A DNA stretch of 64,000 bases from NCBI GenBank assembly GCA_001915545.1, contig MNQS01000005.1:1-64000 (forward strand), in the 5' to 3' direction. This document shows, one piece after another, positions 43,685 to 52,554 of the stretch. This DNA is from Bacteroides sp. 43_108. GTDB taxonomy: Bacteria > Bacteroidota > Bacteroidia > Bacteroidales > Bacteroidaceae. The notes beneath the pieces are model-generated. The model searched no databases, was not told the origin of the DNA, and worked only from the letters and a program-made list of their open reading frames with translations. The position numbers and the translations under genes are program-made. How positions within the stretch are numbered: position 1 is the stretch's first letter; each line of letters opens with the position of its first letter.

Positions 43685-45226
43685 ATGAACAAAAATCTTT
43701 TAGCACTTCTCGGGATAGCCCCCGTGCTTTCCCCGTTGCATACCCTGGCCAACGACCGTCCCGACCCACGTCCGAACATCATTTTCTTCCTGGTGGACGA
43801 CATGGGATGGCAGGACACTTCACTGCCTTTCTGGACAGAGAAGACCATGTACAACGAGCGTTACGAAACCCCTAACATGGAGCGTCTGGCCCGTCAGGGA
43901 ATGATGTTCACGCAGGCCTACGCCTCGAGCATCAGTTCGCCCACCCGCTGCAGTCTGATGACCGGAGCCAACGCCGCCCGCCACCGGGTGACCAACTGGA
44001 CCTTGCAGAAGAACAAGACCACCGATTCCCAAAGCGAGGTGCTGCAACTTCCCGACTGGAACTACAACGGCATTGCGCAGGTGGAAGGCACGAACCACAC
44101 CTTCGTGGCCAAGTCATTCGTGCAGTACCTGAAAGACAGCGGCTACCACACCATCCACTGCGGAAAGGCACACTGGGGAGCCATCGACACTCCGGGAGAG
44201 AATCCCTGCCACTTCGGCTTTGAAACGAACATTGCCGGTCATGCGGCAGGCGGACTGGCTACCTACCTGAGTGAACTGAACTACGGACACGACGAGAAAG
44301 GTAACCCCACCTCGCTCATGTCAATTCCGGGACTGGAGAAATACTGGAAAACAGGTACCTTCGTCACCGAGGCCCTGACACAGGAAGCCCTGAAAGCCCT
44401 CGACAAGGCCAAGGAATACAACCAGCCTTTCTACCTCTATATGTCGCACTATGCCATCCACATCCCTATCGACAAGGATATGCGTTTCTATGACAAGTAC
44501 AAGAAGAAAGGCATGTCGGACAAGGAAGCGGCCTACGCCTCCCTCATCGAAGGCATGGACAAGAGTCTGGGCGACATCATGGACTGGCTGGAAAAGAACG
44601 GAGAAGCCGACAATACCATCATCCTGTTCTGTGGTGACAACGGAGGATATGCCACCGGTAAGGAATGGAGAGATGAACCGCTCTACACGCAGAATGCACC
44701 GCTTACCTGCGGAAAAGGCTCGGCCTACGAAGGCGGTATCCGCGAACCGATGATTGTGAGCTGGCCGGGAGTGACTCAGCCTAATACCCGCTGCGACAAG
44801 TACGTCATCGTGGAAGATTATTTCCCCAGCATCCTCGAAATGGCTGGCATTACCGACTGGAAGGCACCGCAGACCGTGGACGGCGTAAGCTTCGTGCCCC
44901 TGCTCAAGCAGACCGGCGACCCGTCGGAAGGCAGAAGCCTTTACTGGAACTGTCCGAACTTGTGGGGCGAACAAGGCCCGGGCATCGGCGCAACCTGCAC
45001 CGTACGTCAGGGAAAATGGAAGCTGATTTATTTCTACGAAACGGGCAAGAAGGAACTGTATGACATTCCGGCCGACATCAGCGAAAAGCACAACCTGGCC
45101 GAACGCTATCCGGACGTAGTGAAATCCCTCTCGGCCAACCTCGGCGAATTCCTCCGTAGCTCCGGTGCACAGCGCCCGTCGTTCAAAAAGACCGAAAAAC
45201 CGTGCCCCTGGCCGGACGAAATCTGA
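43685..45226 (+). CDS. Serine-type sulfatase
   Basis: Second sulfatase of the locus, 513 aa, with a signal peptide (1-22) and no lipobox, so probably periplasmic. The active-site motif SSPTR begins at Ser84 (SISSPTRCSLMTG), again serine-type and needing anSME maturation. Metal-site motifs are NIIFFLVDDMGW near the N-terminus and LFCGDNGGYATGKEW further on; CGKAHWG lies between them. The two sulfatases share only the catalytic core, so they probably attack different positions or sugars. It is the last gene of the plus-strand operon. Confidence 0.93.
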   Translation: MNKNLLALLGIAPVLSPLHTLANDRPDPRPNIIFFLVDDMGWQDTSLPFWTEKTMYNERYETPNMERLARQGMMFTQAYASSISSPTRCSLMTGANAARHRVTNWTLQKNKTTDSQSEVLQLPDWNYNGIAQVEGTNHTFVAKSFVQYLKDSGYHTIHCGKAHWGAIDTPGENPCHFGFETNIAGHAAGGLATYLSELNYGHDEKGNPTSLMSIPGLEKYWKTGTFVTEALTQEALKALDKAKEYNQPFYLYMSHYAIHIPIDKDMRFYDKYKKKGMSDKEAAYASLIEGMDKSLGDIMDWLEKNGEADNTIILFCGDNGGYATGKEWRDEPLYTQNAPLTCGKGSAYEGGIREPMIVSWPGVTQPNTRCDKYVIVEDYFPSILEMAGITDWKAPQTVDGVSFVPLLKQTGDPSEGRSLYWNCPNLWGEQGPGIGATCTVRQGKWKLIYFYETGKKELYDIPADISEKHNLAERYPDVVKSLSANLGEFLRSSGAQRPSFKKTEKPCPWPDEI

Positions 45227-45235
45227 CCCTCAAAA

Positions 45236-45381
45236 AACGCCTTTGCGTTTCAGTGAGAACGCAAGTGCATTTCATACAAAACGTCCTTGCGTTTGGATTG
45301 AAACGCAAGGACGTTTTACTGAAAACTCCTTTACGTTTTATTTCAAGCGTAAAGGAGTTTTTTTTCGGAGTATAAACTCCG
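45236..45381 (+). terminator. Three tandem related hairpins plus a fourth short one
   Basis: Hairpin 1: arms 45243-45249 and 45258-45264. Hairpin 2: a perfect 17-bp stem, 45278-45294 and 45301-45317. Hairpin 3: a 14-bp stem, 45322-45335 and 45348-45361, followed by a T-run. Hairpin 4: six base pairs, 45366-45371 and 45376-45381. Hairpins 1-3 share the core CCTTnnCGTTT and recur every 43-44 bases, so they look like diverged tandem copies. They probably end transcription of the PUL. Confidence 0.8.
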
Positions 45382-45387
45382 TATTTT

Positions 45388-46197
45388 TCAATGGTTCTCA
45401 CCACATCGTAACTCCCAGAAAGCTACGGCCGAAGCAGCTGCCACATTGAGCGAATCTACCCCGTGTGCCATGGGAATACGTACCACATAGTCCGCTCCCT
45501 CGATGGCTGCTTCCGGCAGTCCGTCGCCTTCGGTACCCATCACCAGGGCCAGTCGCGGTTCCTCCTTCAGCGGCGGATAATCCAGTGGTACGGAACGGTC
45601 GGTCAGCGCCATGGCTGCCGTACGGAAGCCTAATTCCTTCAACCGTTCCAGTGGACGGTCTACCCACGTCCAGGGCATCAGGAACACCGAACCCATCGAC
45701 ACCCGCACCGCCCGGCGGTTCAGCGGATCGCACGAATCCGTGGTCAACAGTACGGCATCGATACCCAGTGCGGCTGCCGAACGGAAGATGGCCCCGATAT
45801 TGGTGGTATCCACCACCCCATGAATGACCACTACCCTGCGTGCCCCACGGCATACTTCCTCCACCGGACGCGGAGCCGGACGCCGCATGGCACACAGCAC
45901 ACCCCGTGTCAGCGTATAACCGGTGAGCCGGGCCAGCAGTTCCCGGTCGCCCGTATAAATTGGCAGATGCGCCATGCGCTGCACAATGTCCGCTGCATCA
46001 CCCGTAAGATGCTTCCGCTCACAGAGCAAGGACACGGGTTCATAGCCGGCCTCCAGCGCCACCCGAATCACTTTCGGGCTTTCGGCGATAAAGATGCCCC
46101 GCTGCGGGTCAATGCGGTTGCGCAACTGGGCTTCGGTCAGGGTGCTGAACACTTCCACTCCGGGATGCTCCAGCGAGGTGATTTCGATAACGGGCAT
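45388..46197 (-). CDS. TrmH/SpoU-family RNA 2'-O-methyltransferase
   Basis: SPOUT-class RNA methyltransferase of 269 aa using S-adenosylmethionine. The N-terminal part (1-115) is a substrate-binding domain (FIAESPKVIRVALEAGYEP). The catalytic part has the three SpoU motifs: TTNIGAIFRSAAALG, LALVMGTEGDGLP and IPMAHGVDSLNVAAASAV. The target is a ribose 2'-OH in tRNA or rRNA; which one cannot be told. A TAACTTTG element (complement of 46223-46230) lies about 25 bases upstream. Confidence 0.92.
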   Translation of the reverse strand: MPVIEITSLEHPGVEVFSTLTEAQLRNRIDPQRGIFIAESPKVIRVALEAGYEPVSLLCERKHLTGDAADIVQRMAHLPIYTGDRELLARLTGYTLTRGVLCAMRRPAPRPVEEVCRGARRVVVIHGVVDTTNIGAIFRSAAALGIDAVLLTTDSCDPLNRRAVRVSMGSVFLMPWTWVDRPLERLKELGFRTAAMALTDRSVPLDYPPLKEEPRLALVMGTEGDGLPEAAIEGADYVVRIPMAHGVDSLNVAAASAVAFWELRCGENH

Positions 46198-46222
46198 AAC
46201 GTAGACTTTTTTGAATGAACCG

Positions 46223-46230
46223 CAAAGTTA
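46223..46230 (-). promoter_or_regulatory. -7 element for the SpoU methyltransferase gene
   Basis: The complement reads TAACTTTG, matching TAnnTTTG. A CTTG box (complement of 46250-46253) lies 19 bases upstream. Confidence 0.6.
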
Positions 46231-46284
46231 CGACATCTGCCGCACATTCCAAGAATCACCCCACGGGAAAATCAAGTATCCCAT

Positions 46285-46872
46285 TCACTCGGCTGCCGTA
46301 TCCAGCAACGGAGCTTCCTCTTCCTCCAATCCACGAGGTCCCGTCCCCGGTCTCTCTCCTTCCGGCATCGGAGGCAATACCTGCGGTTTCATGGTCTGCC
46401 AGGTGGCATACTGTTCTTCGGTGAGAATCTTGCGGATTTTCTTCTCCCGCTTTTCCTGCTCCTTCTGCATCTTCTCGGCATGCTCCTTCATCCGTTCTTC
46501 CGGACTCATGCCTTCCGGAAATCCTCCCATTCCGGGGAATCCTCCACCCTGCGGTGGCATTCCACCTCCCATCGGAGGTCTTCCTCCCATGGGAGGCTGT
46601 CCGTTCATTCCTCCCGGGTGACGCTGCATCATGGCTTCCACTTTTTCCTTTTCTTCCTTCAGGAACAACTTGTAAATCTTCTTGTACTGCTTCTCCGTCA
46701 GGTTCAGTGCCTTATCCATCTCGTCGGTCCGTCGCTGGGCCGCCTTCTCCGGATTGGGCACTTCCTTCTTCTGCACTTTCTCCTGCGGGTCATCGTAGCG
46801 GACGTTCGCACTTGCATTCAAAGATGCACACATCAAGGCCATTCCGCAGGCCATCCACACAATTTTCTTCAT
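46285..46872 (-). CDS. Secreted Gly/Pro/Met-rich protein (DUF4890-like)
   Basis: Periplasmic or secreted protein of 195 aa. The signal peptide ends near ASLNASA. Two helical, charged segments flank a low-complexity tract of about 40 residues rich in Gly, Met and Pro (PMGGRPPMGGGMPP). The helical parts (LNLTEKQYKKIYKLF and KILTEEQYATWQ) resemble DUF4890 and Spy/CpxP-like periplasmic proteins that sense or chaperone misfolded proteins. The exact function is unknown. A TACATTTG element (complement of 46907-46914) precedes it. Confidence 0.75.
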   Translation of the reverse strand: MKKIVWMACGMALMCASLNASANVRYDDPQEKVQKKEVPNPEKAAQRRTDEMDKALNLTEKQYKKIYKLFLKEEKEKVEAMMQRHPGGMNGQPPMGGRPPMGGGMPPQGGGFPGMGGFPEGMSPEERMKEHAEKMQKEQEKREKKIRKILTEEQYATWQTMKPQVLPPMPEGERPGTGPRGLEEEEAPLLDTAAE

Positions 46873-46906
46873 CTTACTTACAATTTAAATGAAAACTAAT
46901 CGGGAA

Positions 46907-46914
46907 CAAATGTA
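46907..46914 (-). promoter_or_regulatory. -7 element for the DUF4890-like gene
   Basis: The complement reads TACATTTG, matching TAnnTTTG, 34 bases before the ATG. Confidence 0.5.
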
Positions 46915-46988
46915 GAAGTCGCCTGCTATTTTTTAAAATAGAATCCACCAAATGCGGTTTTCTGTCTACCAATTGGAAAGAAATCTCG

Positions 46989-46996
46989 TATCTTTG
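46989..46996 (+). promoter_or_regulatory. -7 element for the DUF1847 gene
   Basis: TATCTTTG, an exact TAnnTTTG match 30 bases before the ATG at 47027. Confidence 0.6.
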
Positions 46997-47026
46997 CCCT
47001 CAGTTTAACCAATCACACACGCTTTT

Positions 47027-47665
47027 ATGGAAAAAGAAATAATACCAACCTGTGTGGACTGCAGCACACAGAACTGCAAATACAAAGACCGCACCTATCC
47101 TGATTTCTGTCCCACGGATAATCTGAAGGAGGAAGACCGCCAGTGGGCGCTGGAGCGTTACGACGAGGGACGCAACCGCGAGATTATGATTGCCAGTGCG
47201 GAAGTGGAATACGAAGGCTACTGCCAGTGGACCCGCGTGCAGGAAATCATGGAGTTTGCCCGGAAAATCGGTGCGCACCGCATCGGCATTGCCAACTGCA
47301 TCGGCCTCATCCGTGAAGCCCGTATCTTTGCCCGTATCCTCCGTGCCAACGGCTTCGAGGCTTACTCGGTCATCTGCAAGGTAGCCGGCCAGCCCAAAAC
47401 GTCGATGGGTATCCCCGCACAATGTGAAAGTATCGGTGCCGCCATGTGCAACCCGATTCTGCAAGCCCGTCTGCTGAACGAAGCACATACCGACCTGAAC
47501 GTGGTAATCGGTCTCTGCGTAGGACACGACAGCCTGTTCTACAAATACTCGGATGCTTACGTCACCACCCTCGTAACCAAGGACCGTGTAACAGGCAATA
47601 ACCCGACGGCAGCACTGTATACGGCGGATTCTTATTACCGGAAGAAGTTTTTTGGAGGGAAATAA
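47027..47665 (+). CDS. DUF1847 cysteine-rich protein
   Basis: Cytoplasmic protein of 212 aa resembling DUF1847. An N-terminal cysteine cluster (TCVDCSTQNCKYKD, then FCP) could bind a metal. The rest is an alpha/beta domain with IGIANCIGLIREARIFA, KPKTSMG-like and VVIGLCVGHDSLF segments and further conserved cysteines. Family members are often noted as metal-binding, but no reaction is established. It is a single-gene unit with its own promoter and a downstream hairpin. Confidence 0.85.
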   Translation: MEKEIIPTCVDCSTQNCKYKDRTYPDFCPTDNLKEEDRQWALERYDEGRNREIMIASAEVEYEGYCQWTRVQEIMEFARKIGAHRIGIANCIGLIREARIFARILRANGFEAYSVICKVAGQPKTSMGIPAQCESIGAAMCNPILQARLLNEAHTDLNVVIGLCVGHDSLFYKYSDAYVTTLVTKDRVTGNNPTAALYTADSYYRKKFFGGK

Positions 47666-47690
47666 AAGACTCTGACTAATAGTATATAAA

Positions 47691-47727
47691 AAAGGGAAGC
47701 AGCACATCGATACGCCGCTTCCCCTTT
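47691..47727. terminator. Bidirectional hairpin terminator
   Basis: GGGAAGC (47694-47700) pairs with GCTTCCC (47717-47723), with A-rich sequence before it and CTTTG after it. It separates the convergent DUF1847 and DUF1703 genes. Confidence 0.75.
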
Positions 47728-47747
47728 GTTATAATATTCTATTTCAA

Positions 47748-49295
47748 TCACGCTACAATCCACCGCTCAATGCTTCGTGTCTCGTCACTGAAGTTTATTC
47801 CCACCTTTATCACCTTCCGGCTATCGGAAGCAAAAGCAGAGGCATAGCCCTTCTCCTCTATCTGCTGCATGGCTTCTTCTGCGGTACCGTTCAACTTGAA
47901 CTCCATTACGTAGATGTAATCGGAAGTCTTGAGCACTAAATCTACCCGACCACGCGATGTGCGGTATTCCACCTCGGTGTGGAAACCCATCAGCTTGAAT
48001 ACGATATAAAGAATGTTCTGGTAATGCACCTCGCGCTCACGAGCCAATTCGTAGGGAGTATCATCAAAGAAGGTCTGCAAGCGGCTCAGGAAACCGTCCA
48101 CATCACCCTTGCGTACCTCGCCCACAAAGCACTGGATTTCATAAGGGGACTTGCTCACGCTCACCGACGCATAGTGAGGAAGCAGGAAACGAAGAAAACC
48201 CTGCTCCACCTCCCGGTTCGGGAAACCAAGGGTATAGTTCTCAAACTCCGCGTTATAATCCTTGATGGTCAGATAGCCGCTCTGGTAGATGACCGGTACC
48301 GGGTCGGTAGAAGCCGCATCGATGGAATCCAGCACCGGACCGCTGGTTACGATGTGCTCTATCTCTTCCACCGGATAATGATGAAGTTTCATCAGCTCTA
48401 CCAGGTAAGTCGGAGTACCTGTCTCAAACCAGTAGCTGCCTATCTGCATATTGGCAAAAGTACTCAGCAGGCTGAAAGGATTGTACATGCCGATTGAATT
48501 ATAACAGAAATGATAACCGTCATAGTTTTCCTTCAGCAGTCCACAAGCTTTGGTATAATCTATGCTCAGTTTATCGGCAAGCGAATGAATGTCCTCGTCA
48601 AAGTACTGGTGAAGCTCCGCATCACTGATACCACAAATTTCTGCATACTGATTCACCATGGATATATCACGCAGGTTATTCAAATCACTGAACACGCTCA
48701 CCTTACTGAACTTCGTCACGCCCGTCAGCATGGCAAAATGAATGAAGCCGTCACACGACTTGAGCGCGCCATAGAATGCTTTGAGCGTATTACGGAATTT
48801 TGTCTGCAGTTCCGAATTTGTGATGGCCTGCAGCATCGGTTTGTCGTACTCATCAATCAGAATCACGACCTTTTGCCCCATTTTCTTCGCAGCCCGACGA
48901 ATAACTCCTTCGAAACGAGTCGCCACGGAATACTCATCCGGGTTATGGCCATACTCTGCTTCCCACTGCTTCAGCGTCAACTCCAGCTTATTTTCTAGAC
49001 TTGCTTCCGTATCATACTTTTCCGTATTCAAATCCATGTGAAGCACCGGATGCACCGTCCAATCCTTTTCCAGACTTTCCATGGCAAGCCCTTTGAACAG
49101 CTCACGCTTTCCCAGGAAATAAGCCTCCAACGTGGAAATCATCAGGCTCTTGCCAAACCGTCGGGGACGACTCAGGAAATAATACTTCCCTGTCTGTACC
49201 ATGGTATATAAAAGCGAAGTCTTATCCACATAAATATATCCCCTGCTGCGGAGATCTTCGAAATTCTGTATGCCTACCGGATAAAGTCTGTTCAT
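47748..49295 (-). CDS. AAA-ATPase-like/DUF1703 protein with PD-(D/E)XK domain
   Basis: Protein of 515 aa, a family found in many copies in Bacteroidales genomes. The N-terminal AAA-ATPase-like domain starts PVGIQNFEDLRSRGYIYVDK, with Walker A-like FLSRPRRFGKSLMIS and Walker B-like VVILIDEYDKPML. The C-terminal DUF1703 domain is a PD-(D/E)XK nuclease fold with RGRVDLVLKTSDYIYVMEFKLNG (key residues Asp, Glu and Lys). The biological role is not established; defence or mobile-element functions have been suggested for the fold. A TACCTTTG element (complement of 49326-49333) precedes it. Confidence 0.9.
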   Translation of the reverse strand: MNRLYPVGIQNFEDLRSRGYIYVDKTSLLYTMVQTGKYYFLSRPRRFGKSLMISTLEAYFLGKRELFKGLAMESLEKDWTVHPVLHMDLNTEKYDTEASLENKLELTLKQWEAEYGHNPDEYSVATRFEGVIRRAAKKMGQKVVILIDEYDKPMLQAITNSELQTKFRNTLKAFYGALKSCDGFIHFAMLTGVTKFSKVSVFSDLNNLRDISMVNQYAEICGISDAELHQYFDEDIHSLADKLSIDYTKACGLLKENYDGYHFCYNSIGMYNPFSLLSTFANMQIGSYWFETGTPTYLVELMKLHHYPVEEIEHIVTSGPVLDSIDAASTDPVPVIYQSGYLTIKDYNAEFENYTLGFPNREVEQGFLRFLLPHYASVSVSKSPYEIQCFVGEVRKGDVDGFLSRLQTFFDDTPYELAREREVHYQNILYIVFKLMGFHTEVEYRTSRGRVDLVLKTSDYIYVMEFKLNGTAEEAMQQIEEKGYASAFASDSRKVIKVGINFSDETRSIERWIVA

Positions 49296-49325
49296 GGCCG
49301 TATCGTTTTAATCCTTTCGTACACA

Positions 49326-49333
49326 CAAAGGTA
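49326..49333 (-). promoter_or_regulatory. -7 element for the DUF1703 gene
   Basis: The complement reads TACCTTTG, matching TAnnTTTG, 31 bases upstream of the ATG. Confidence 0.55.
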
Positions 49334-49367
49334 AGATTTATCTGCCGCAATTCCTAATCTGCACATT

Positions 49368-49405
49368 GAAAAACCGCCACGTATCCCTTCCAAGATGTGT
49401 GGCGG
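49368..49405 (-). terminator. Terminator of the flavin reductase gene
   Basis: On the minus strand a seven-base stem (complement of 49399-49405 with 49374-49380, core CCGCCAC/GTGGCGG) is followed by a T-run (complement of 49368-49373). Confidence 0.75.
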
Positions 49406-49412
49406 CTATATT

Positions 49413-49973
49413 TTACTTCAATACTTTCCCGTCGGAAAAGGCATTACCCACCTTCTCTCCTATCACCAGATAGTGATGATGAATCGGGTCGTACGTAATC
49501 GGTTTCAGACGAGAGGGGTCAATCTGGCCGTTTTCATCCAGAATCTCTTCCGCAGCCGACACGTTGACAATACGGCCTACCAGATGGTTACTCTCCTGAT
49601 CGTATGAAACCAGCTCACATTCCAGTGTCATGGGCAGTTCCTCAATGACCGGCGCATTCACGAACTCCGATTTTACGGCATGGAAACCGGCTTTGGCAAA
49701 TTTATCCGGCTCTTTCTTTCCCGAGACAAGCCCCACATAATCGCAGGCTGCCACATGGTCGGCTGTAGCCATGCTCACGGTAAAGGCCTTCGTAGCCAGA
49801 ATATTCTGGGTCGTTTTGTGTCCTTCGGCCAGGCAGATGCCCACCATGTCATCCGTATAGATTCCTCCCCACGCCGCATTCATGGCGTTGGGGGTTCCAT
49901 TCTCGTCGTACGCTGCCACAATAAATACGGGCATCGGGTACAACCATGTTTTTACTCCAAAATTCTTTCGCAT
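49413..49973 (-). CDS. Flavin reductase-like protein (FMN-binding)
   Basis: Cytoplasmic protein of 186 aa of the flavin reductase-like, split-barrel FMN-binding family. Recognisable parts are PMPVFIVAAYDENGTPNAMNAAW near the N-terminus, the CLAEGHKTTQNI segment, FTVSMATADHVAACDYVGL and LECELVSYDQESNHLVGRIV. Relatives reduce flavin or use FMN to reduce small substrates; the substrate here is not known. It may share a transcript with the upstream 174-aa gene, which ends 39 bases before it. Confidence 0.85.
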   Translation of the reverse strand: MRKNFGVKTWLYPMPVFIVAAYDENGTPNAMNAAWGGIYTDDMVGICLAEGHKTTQNILATKAFTVSMATADHVAACDYVGLVSGKKEPDKFAKAGFHAVKSEFVNAPVIEELPMTLECELVSYDQESNHLVGRIVNVSAAEEILDENGQIDPSRLKPITYDPIHHHYLVIGEKVGNAFSDGKVLK

Positions 49974-50012
49974 AGTCTGTATATTTTAAAACAACATTTA
50001 TTCAGATTCTCA

Positions 50013-50537
50013 TTATTCCCATAATTTCTGCCAGCAATTTTCTGAATCATGATCTAAACTGCAAACGTAGGCAGAATGTAAGGGCGTTTCTGACTCTCCT
50101 TCCCCTTTCAACCACTTCAGTTTCAAGTTTACAGTACAATTATCCGATAATTCTTTTGTCCTTTTCCAATCGTTGAGGTACCATTCATTACTAGTAAGAA
50201 TCAAGTCAGCTACTTCCTGTCGCGAAAGGATAAAGTAATGAAATTCCATATCAAGCCCTTCGCCGATAACCTGAACGAATACCCATGGTCCTTTAATCTT
50301 TTCCAACAAGGTATCCACCTTCTGAATCGTACATCCTACATTAAAATTAGGATTCTGCCCCAGTTGAGTCTTGACCTGAACAAGGGATATTTCATCCGTT
50401 TCGGGATTTATGCACACCAAATCTATGGATTCAAAATTCGTAATAGAAGCATTAGCATTCAACACATTCCATCCCTGTTGCATCAATTTCACTGAAACCA
50501 TCTGTTCTCCAATGGCTCCTATTAAAGATTTCTTCAT
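50013..50537 (-). CDS. Small PD-(D/E)XK-like nuclease or DNA-binding protein
   Basis: Protein of 174 aa that I do not recognise as a named family. The N-terminal 60 residues show a restriction-endonuclease-like pattern: GAIGEQMVSVKLMQQGW (Glu11), ESIDLVCI (Asp39), SLVQVKTQ (Gln54, Lys56), which is E-D-QxK spacing of the PD-(D/E)XK fold. The C-terminal part is Trp- and Lys-rich and unassigned. It starts 17 bases after the dehydrogenase-nuclease fusion ends, in the same direction, so the two may work together. No methyltransferase is nearby. Confidence 0.65.
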   Translation of the reverse strand: MKKSLIGAIGEQMVSVKLMQQGWNVLNANASITNFESIDLVCINPETDEISLVQVKTQLGQNPNFNVGCTIQKVDTLLEKIKGPWVFVQVIGEGLDMEFHYFILSRQEVADLILTSNEWYLNDWKRTKELSDNCTVNLKLKWLKGEGESETPLHSAYVCSLDHDSENCWQKLWE

Positions 50538-50554
50538 AATTCCTTTTCAGATTC

Positions 50555-52543
50555 TCAGTACAAATACCTGTCCCGCAAATATTCTTTCCATTTACTATCT
50601 TCCTCACAAGAAAAAAACACATAATGTCCCATTGCTTCAAACAGTCGCTCATAAGTAAGAGGAAGAAAGGTGCTCTGGCCTTTCTCTGTCAACAAACGCT
50701 CGTATTCAGGAAGCACCTTCTCATAGTGTTTGTTCCCGGAAGGATACAAATGCACCGACAAGAAATGTCGGATGTCTGAATGCTGTAGCATCGACATGCC
50801 AAGCATGTGATTACGCCACAACTGACGGTAATCATCTTCTATCAGAACTTTTGGAAAGGCTTCCTCGTCAGTGGCAGCAGAAAGCGTGTGATAGCATCCA
50901 CTCTGAAGGGTGACACACAGATACTCTTCACTCAGTTTCTCCCGGGTATGCCTATATTCAGACGAACCCAGCTGCAACTTATAAGCCATTTCCGTGTATT
51001 TTACTTCTATACCGATTCCACAGAAAGCATCCGAATTATCCTTGTACGCAATATAACAGTCAAACGAGGTACCGTCATTCAAATAGCGCCATCCATCTGT
51101 AGTGTCTGCAGAAGAAGGAGCATATTCAACCCGGATACAGGTCACCTCCTTCACTTCCAGCCCTGTCAGTTCCCTCAAGAGTTCACCACACGCTTCTTTC
51201 GCACGAGAAGTAAGTCCCATCGGGAAAAACAAGTTCCACGGAATATGTTCACTACGGAGTAAGTTAGCCCATAACGGCTGTCTGTACGCCCCTATGGCAG
51301 ACAAGATTTCTTTCCGGAAACCTTCGTAGAAATTCAATCCTTTCCGGGCATCCTTTTCCTGAAGCACATTGCCATAATAGTTCTTCGTACCATCCTGCCT
51401 GTTCAATGAATTGACCTCACATCCCACCTGCAAACAATTCCGACGGAAATCAGATTGTTTGGTCCGAGCAATACGCTGCCAGTCCGTATCTCCTGCATAA
51501 AGCTCGACTTTTTCAGTTATCGCCACCTTAATCACCCCATCCAGACGGTTCTCGAAGATGCGGTAGGCTTCTTCTATTTCATTAAGCGGAAAGCGGTGTG
51601 TGATGAGCGGCGTAGTGTCAATCTTTCCTTCTGCTATCAGCCGGAGGATTTCGGCACAGTCACAACCATCTACTCCGCCTGTCTTGAAAGTGAGGTTCTT
51701 ACCGTACATGTCAGGCAAGGGAAGCACCTGCGGACGGTCGTACAAGGCCACAACGGTCACAATGGCATTCGGACGAGCGCACTCCCAAGCCAGCCGGAAG
51801 GTATCATCAGCTCCGGCCACTTCAATGACTACGTCGGCTCCTCCATGCGTACTGTGGGCTTTCACAAACTCCTGACACTGTTCCGGTGTAGTGACCAGAA
51901 CTTCGGGATAATGAGTCTGCACAAAACGGATACGCTCTTCCGATTTCTCACATACAATGAGACGGCGCGGATGTTTCAGCCTGGCACAGAGCAACGTACA
52001 GATTCCCGTAGGTCCGGCTCCAATCAGCAGTACCGTATCTTCGGGTGTGATTTCCGAGATACGGGCAGCCCAGAAACCAGTGGCCAGAATGTCACCCACG
52101 AAAAGTGCCTGCTCATCCGTCACCCCGTCGGGAATGCGGTTCAATCCCTGGTCGGCATGCGGCACCCGCACATATTCCGCTTGTCCCCCGTCAATGCGGC
52201 AACCCAGTGCCCATCCTCCGTCGGGGTCCTCACAATTGTTTACATACCCGTGCTGACAGAAAAAACATTCCCCGCAGAAGGTCTCCACGTTGACCGTCAC
52301 CCGGTCACCCGGCTTCACGGTAGTGACCTCCGTTCCCACCTGTTCCACGATGCCCACCATCTCATGACCCACCGTAATACCCGGTACAGCACGCGGCACA
52401 CTGCCGTGCTTGATGTGCAAATCACTGGTGCAGATACTTCCCAACGTGACGCGCACCAGGGCGTCCTTCGGGTCTTTCAATTCGGGCACAGGCTTCTCTA
52501 TCAGTGAGAAACGACCGTGCTCCATATACGTATAAGCTAACAT
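50555..52543 (-). CDS. Zinc alcohol dehydrogenase fused to a PGN_0703-like restriction-endonuclease domain
   Basis: Single reading frame of 662 aa joining two proteins normally separate. Residues 1-344 are a complete medium-chain zinc alcohol dehydrogenase: GHEMVGIVEQVG, the structural-zinc Cys cluster FCGECFFCQHGYVNNC, VLLIGAGPTGICTLL for NAD(P), ending DGVIKVAITE. Residues about 350-662 look like a PGN_0703-type restriction endonuclease: SDFRRNCLQ, IPWNLFFPMGL, then a PD-(D/E)XK core GTSFDCYIAY (Asp495) and GIGIEVKYTE (Glu513, Lys515). The junction is near 51511. The fusion may be real, or a lost stop codon may have joined two adjacent genes. Base use does not visibly change at the junction. 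Confidence 0.75.
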   Translation of the reverse strand: MLAYTYMEHGRFSLIEKPVPELKDPKDALVRVTLGSICTSDLHIKHGSVPRAVPGITVGHEMVGIVEQVGTEVTTVKPGDRVTVNVETFCGECFFCQHGYVNNCEDPDGGWALGCRIDGGQAEYVRVPHADQGLNRIPDGVTDEQALFVGDILATGFWAARISEITPEDTVLLIGAGPTGICTLLCARLKHPRRLIVCEKSEERIRFVQTHYPEVLVTTPEQCQEFVKAHSTHGGADVVIEVAGADDTFRLAWECARPNAIVTVVALYDRPQVLPLPDMYGKNLTFKTGGVDGCDCAEILRLIAEGKIDTTPLITHRFPLNEIEEAYRIFENRLDGVIKVAITEKVELYAGDTDWQRIARTKQSDFRRNCLQVGCEVNSLNRQDGTKNYYGNVLQEKDARKGLNFYEGFRKEILSAIGAYRQPLWANLLRSEHIPWNLFFPMGLTSRAKEACGELLRELTGLEVKEVTCIRVEYAPSSADTTDGWRYLNDGTSFDCYIAYKDNSDAFCGIGIEVKYTEMAYKLQLGSSEYRHTREKLSEEYLCVTLQSGCYHTLSAATDEEAFPKVLIEDDYRQLWRNHMLGMSMLQHSDIRHFLSVHLYPSGNKHYEKVLPEYERLLTEKGQSTFLPLTYERLFEAMGHYVFFSCEEDSKWKEYLRDRYLY

Positions 52544-52554
52544 ATTCTTAAATT

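Noticed and set aside
45165..45449. 94-codon frame after the second sulfatase
   Set aside because: It overlaps the sulfatase end and runs through the tandem hairpins; its repetitive translation reflects the palindromes.
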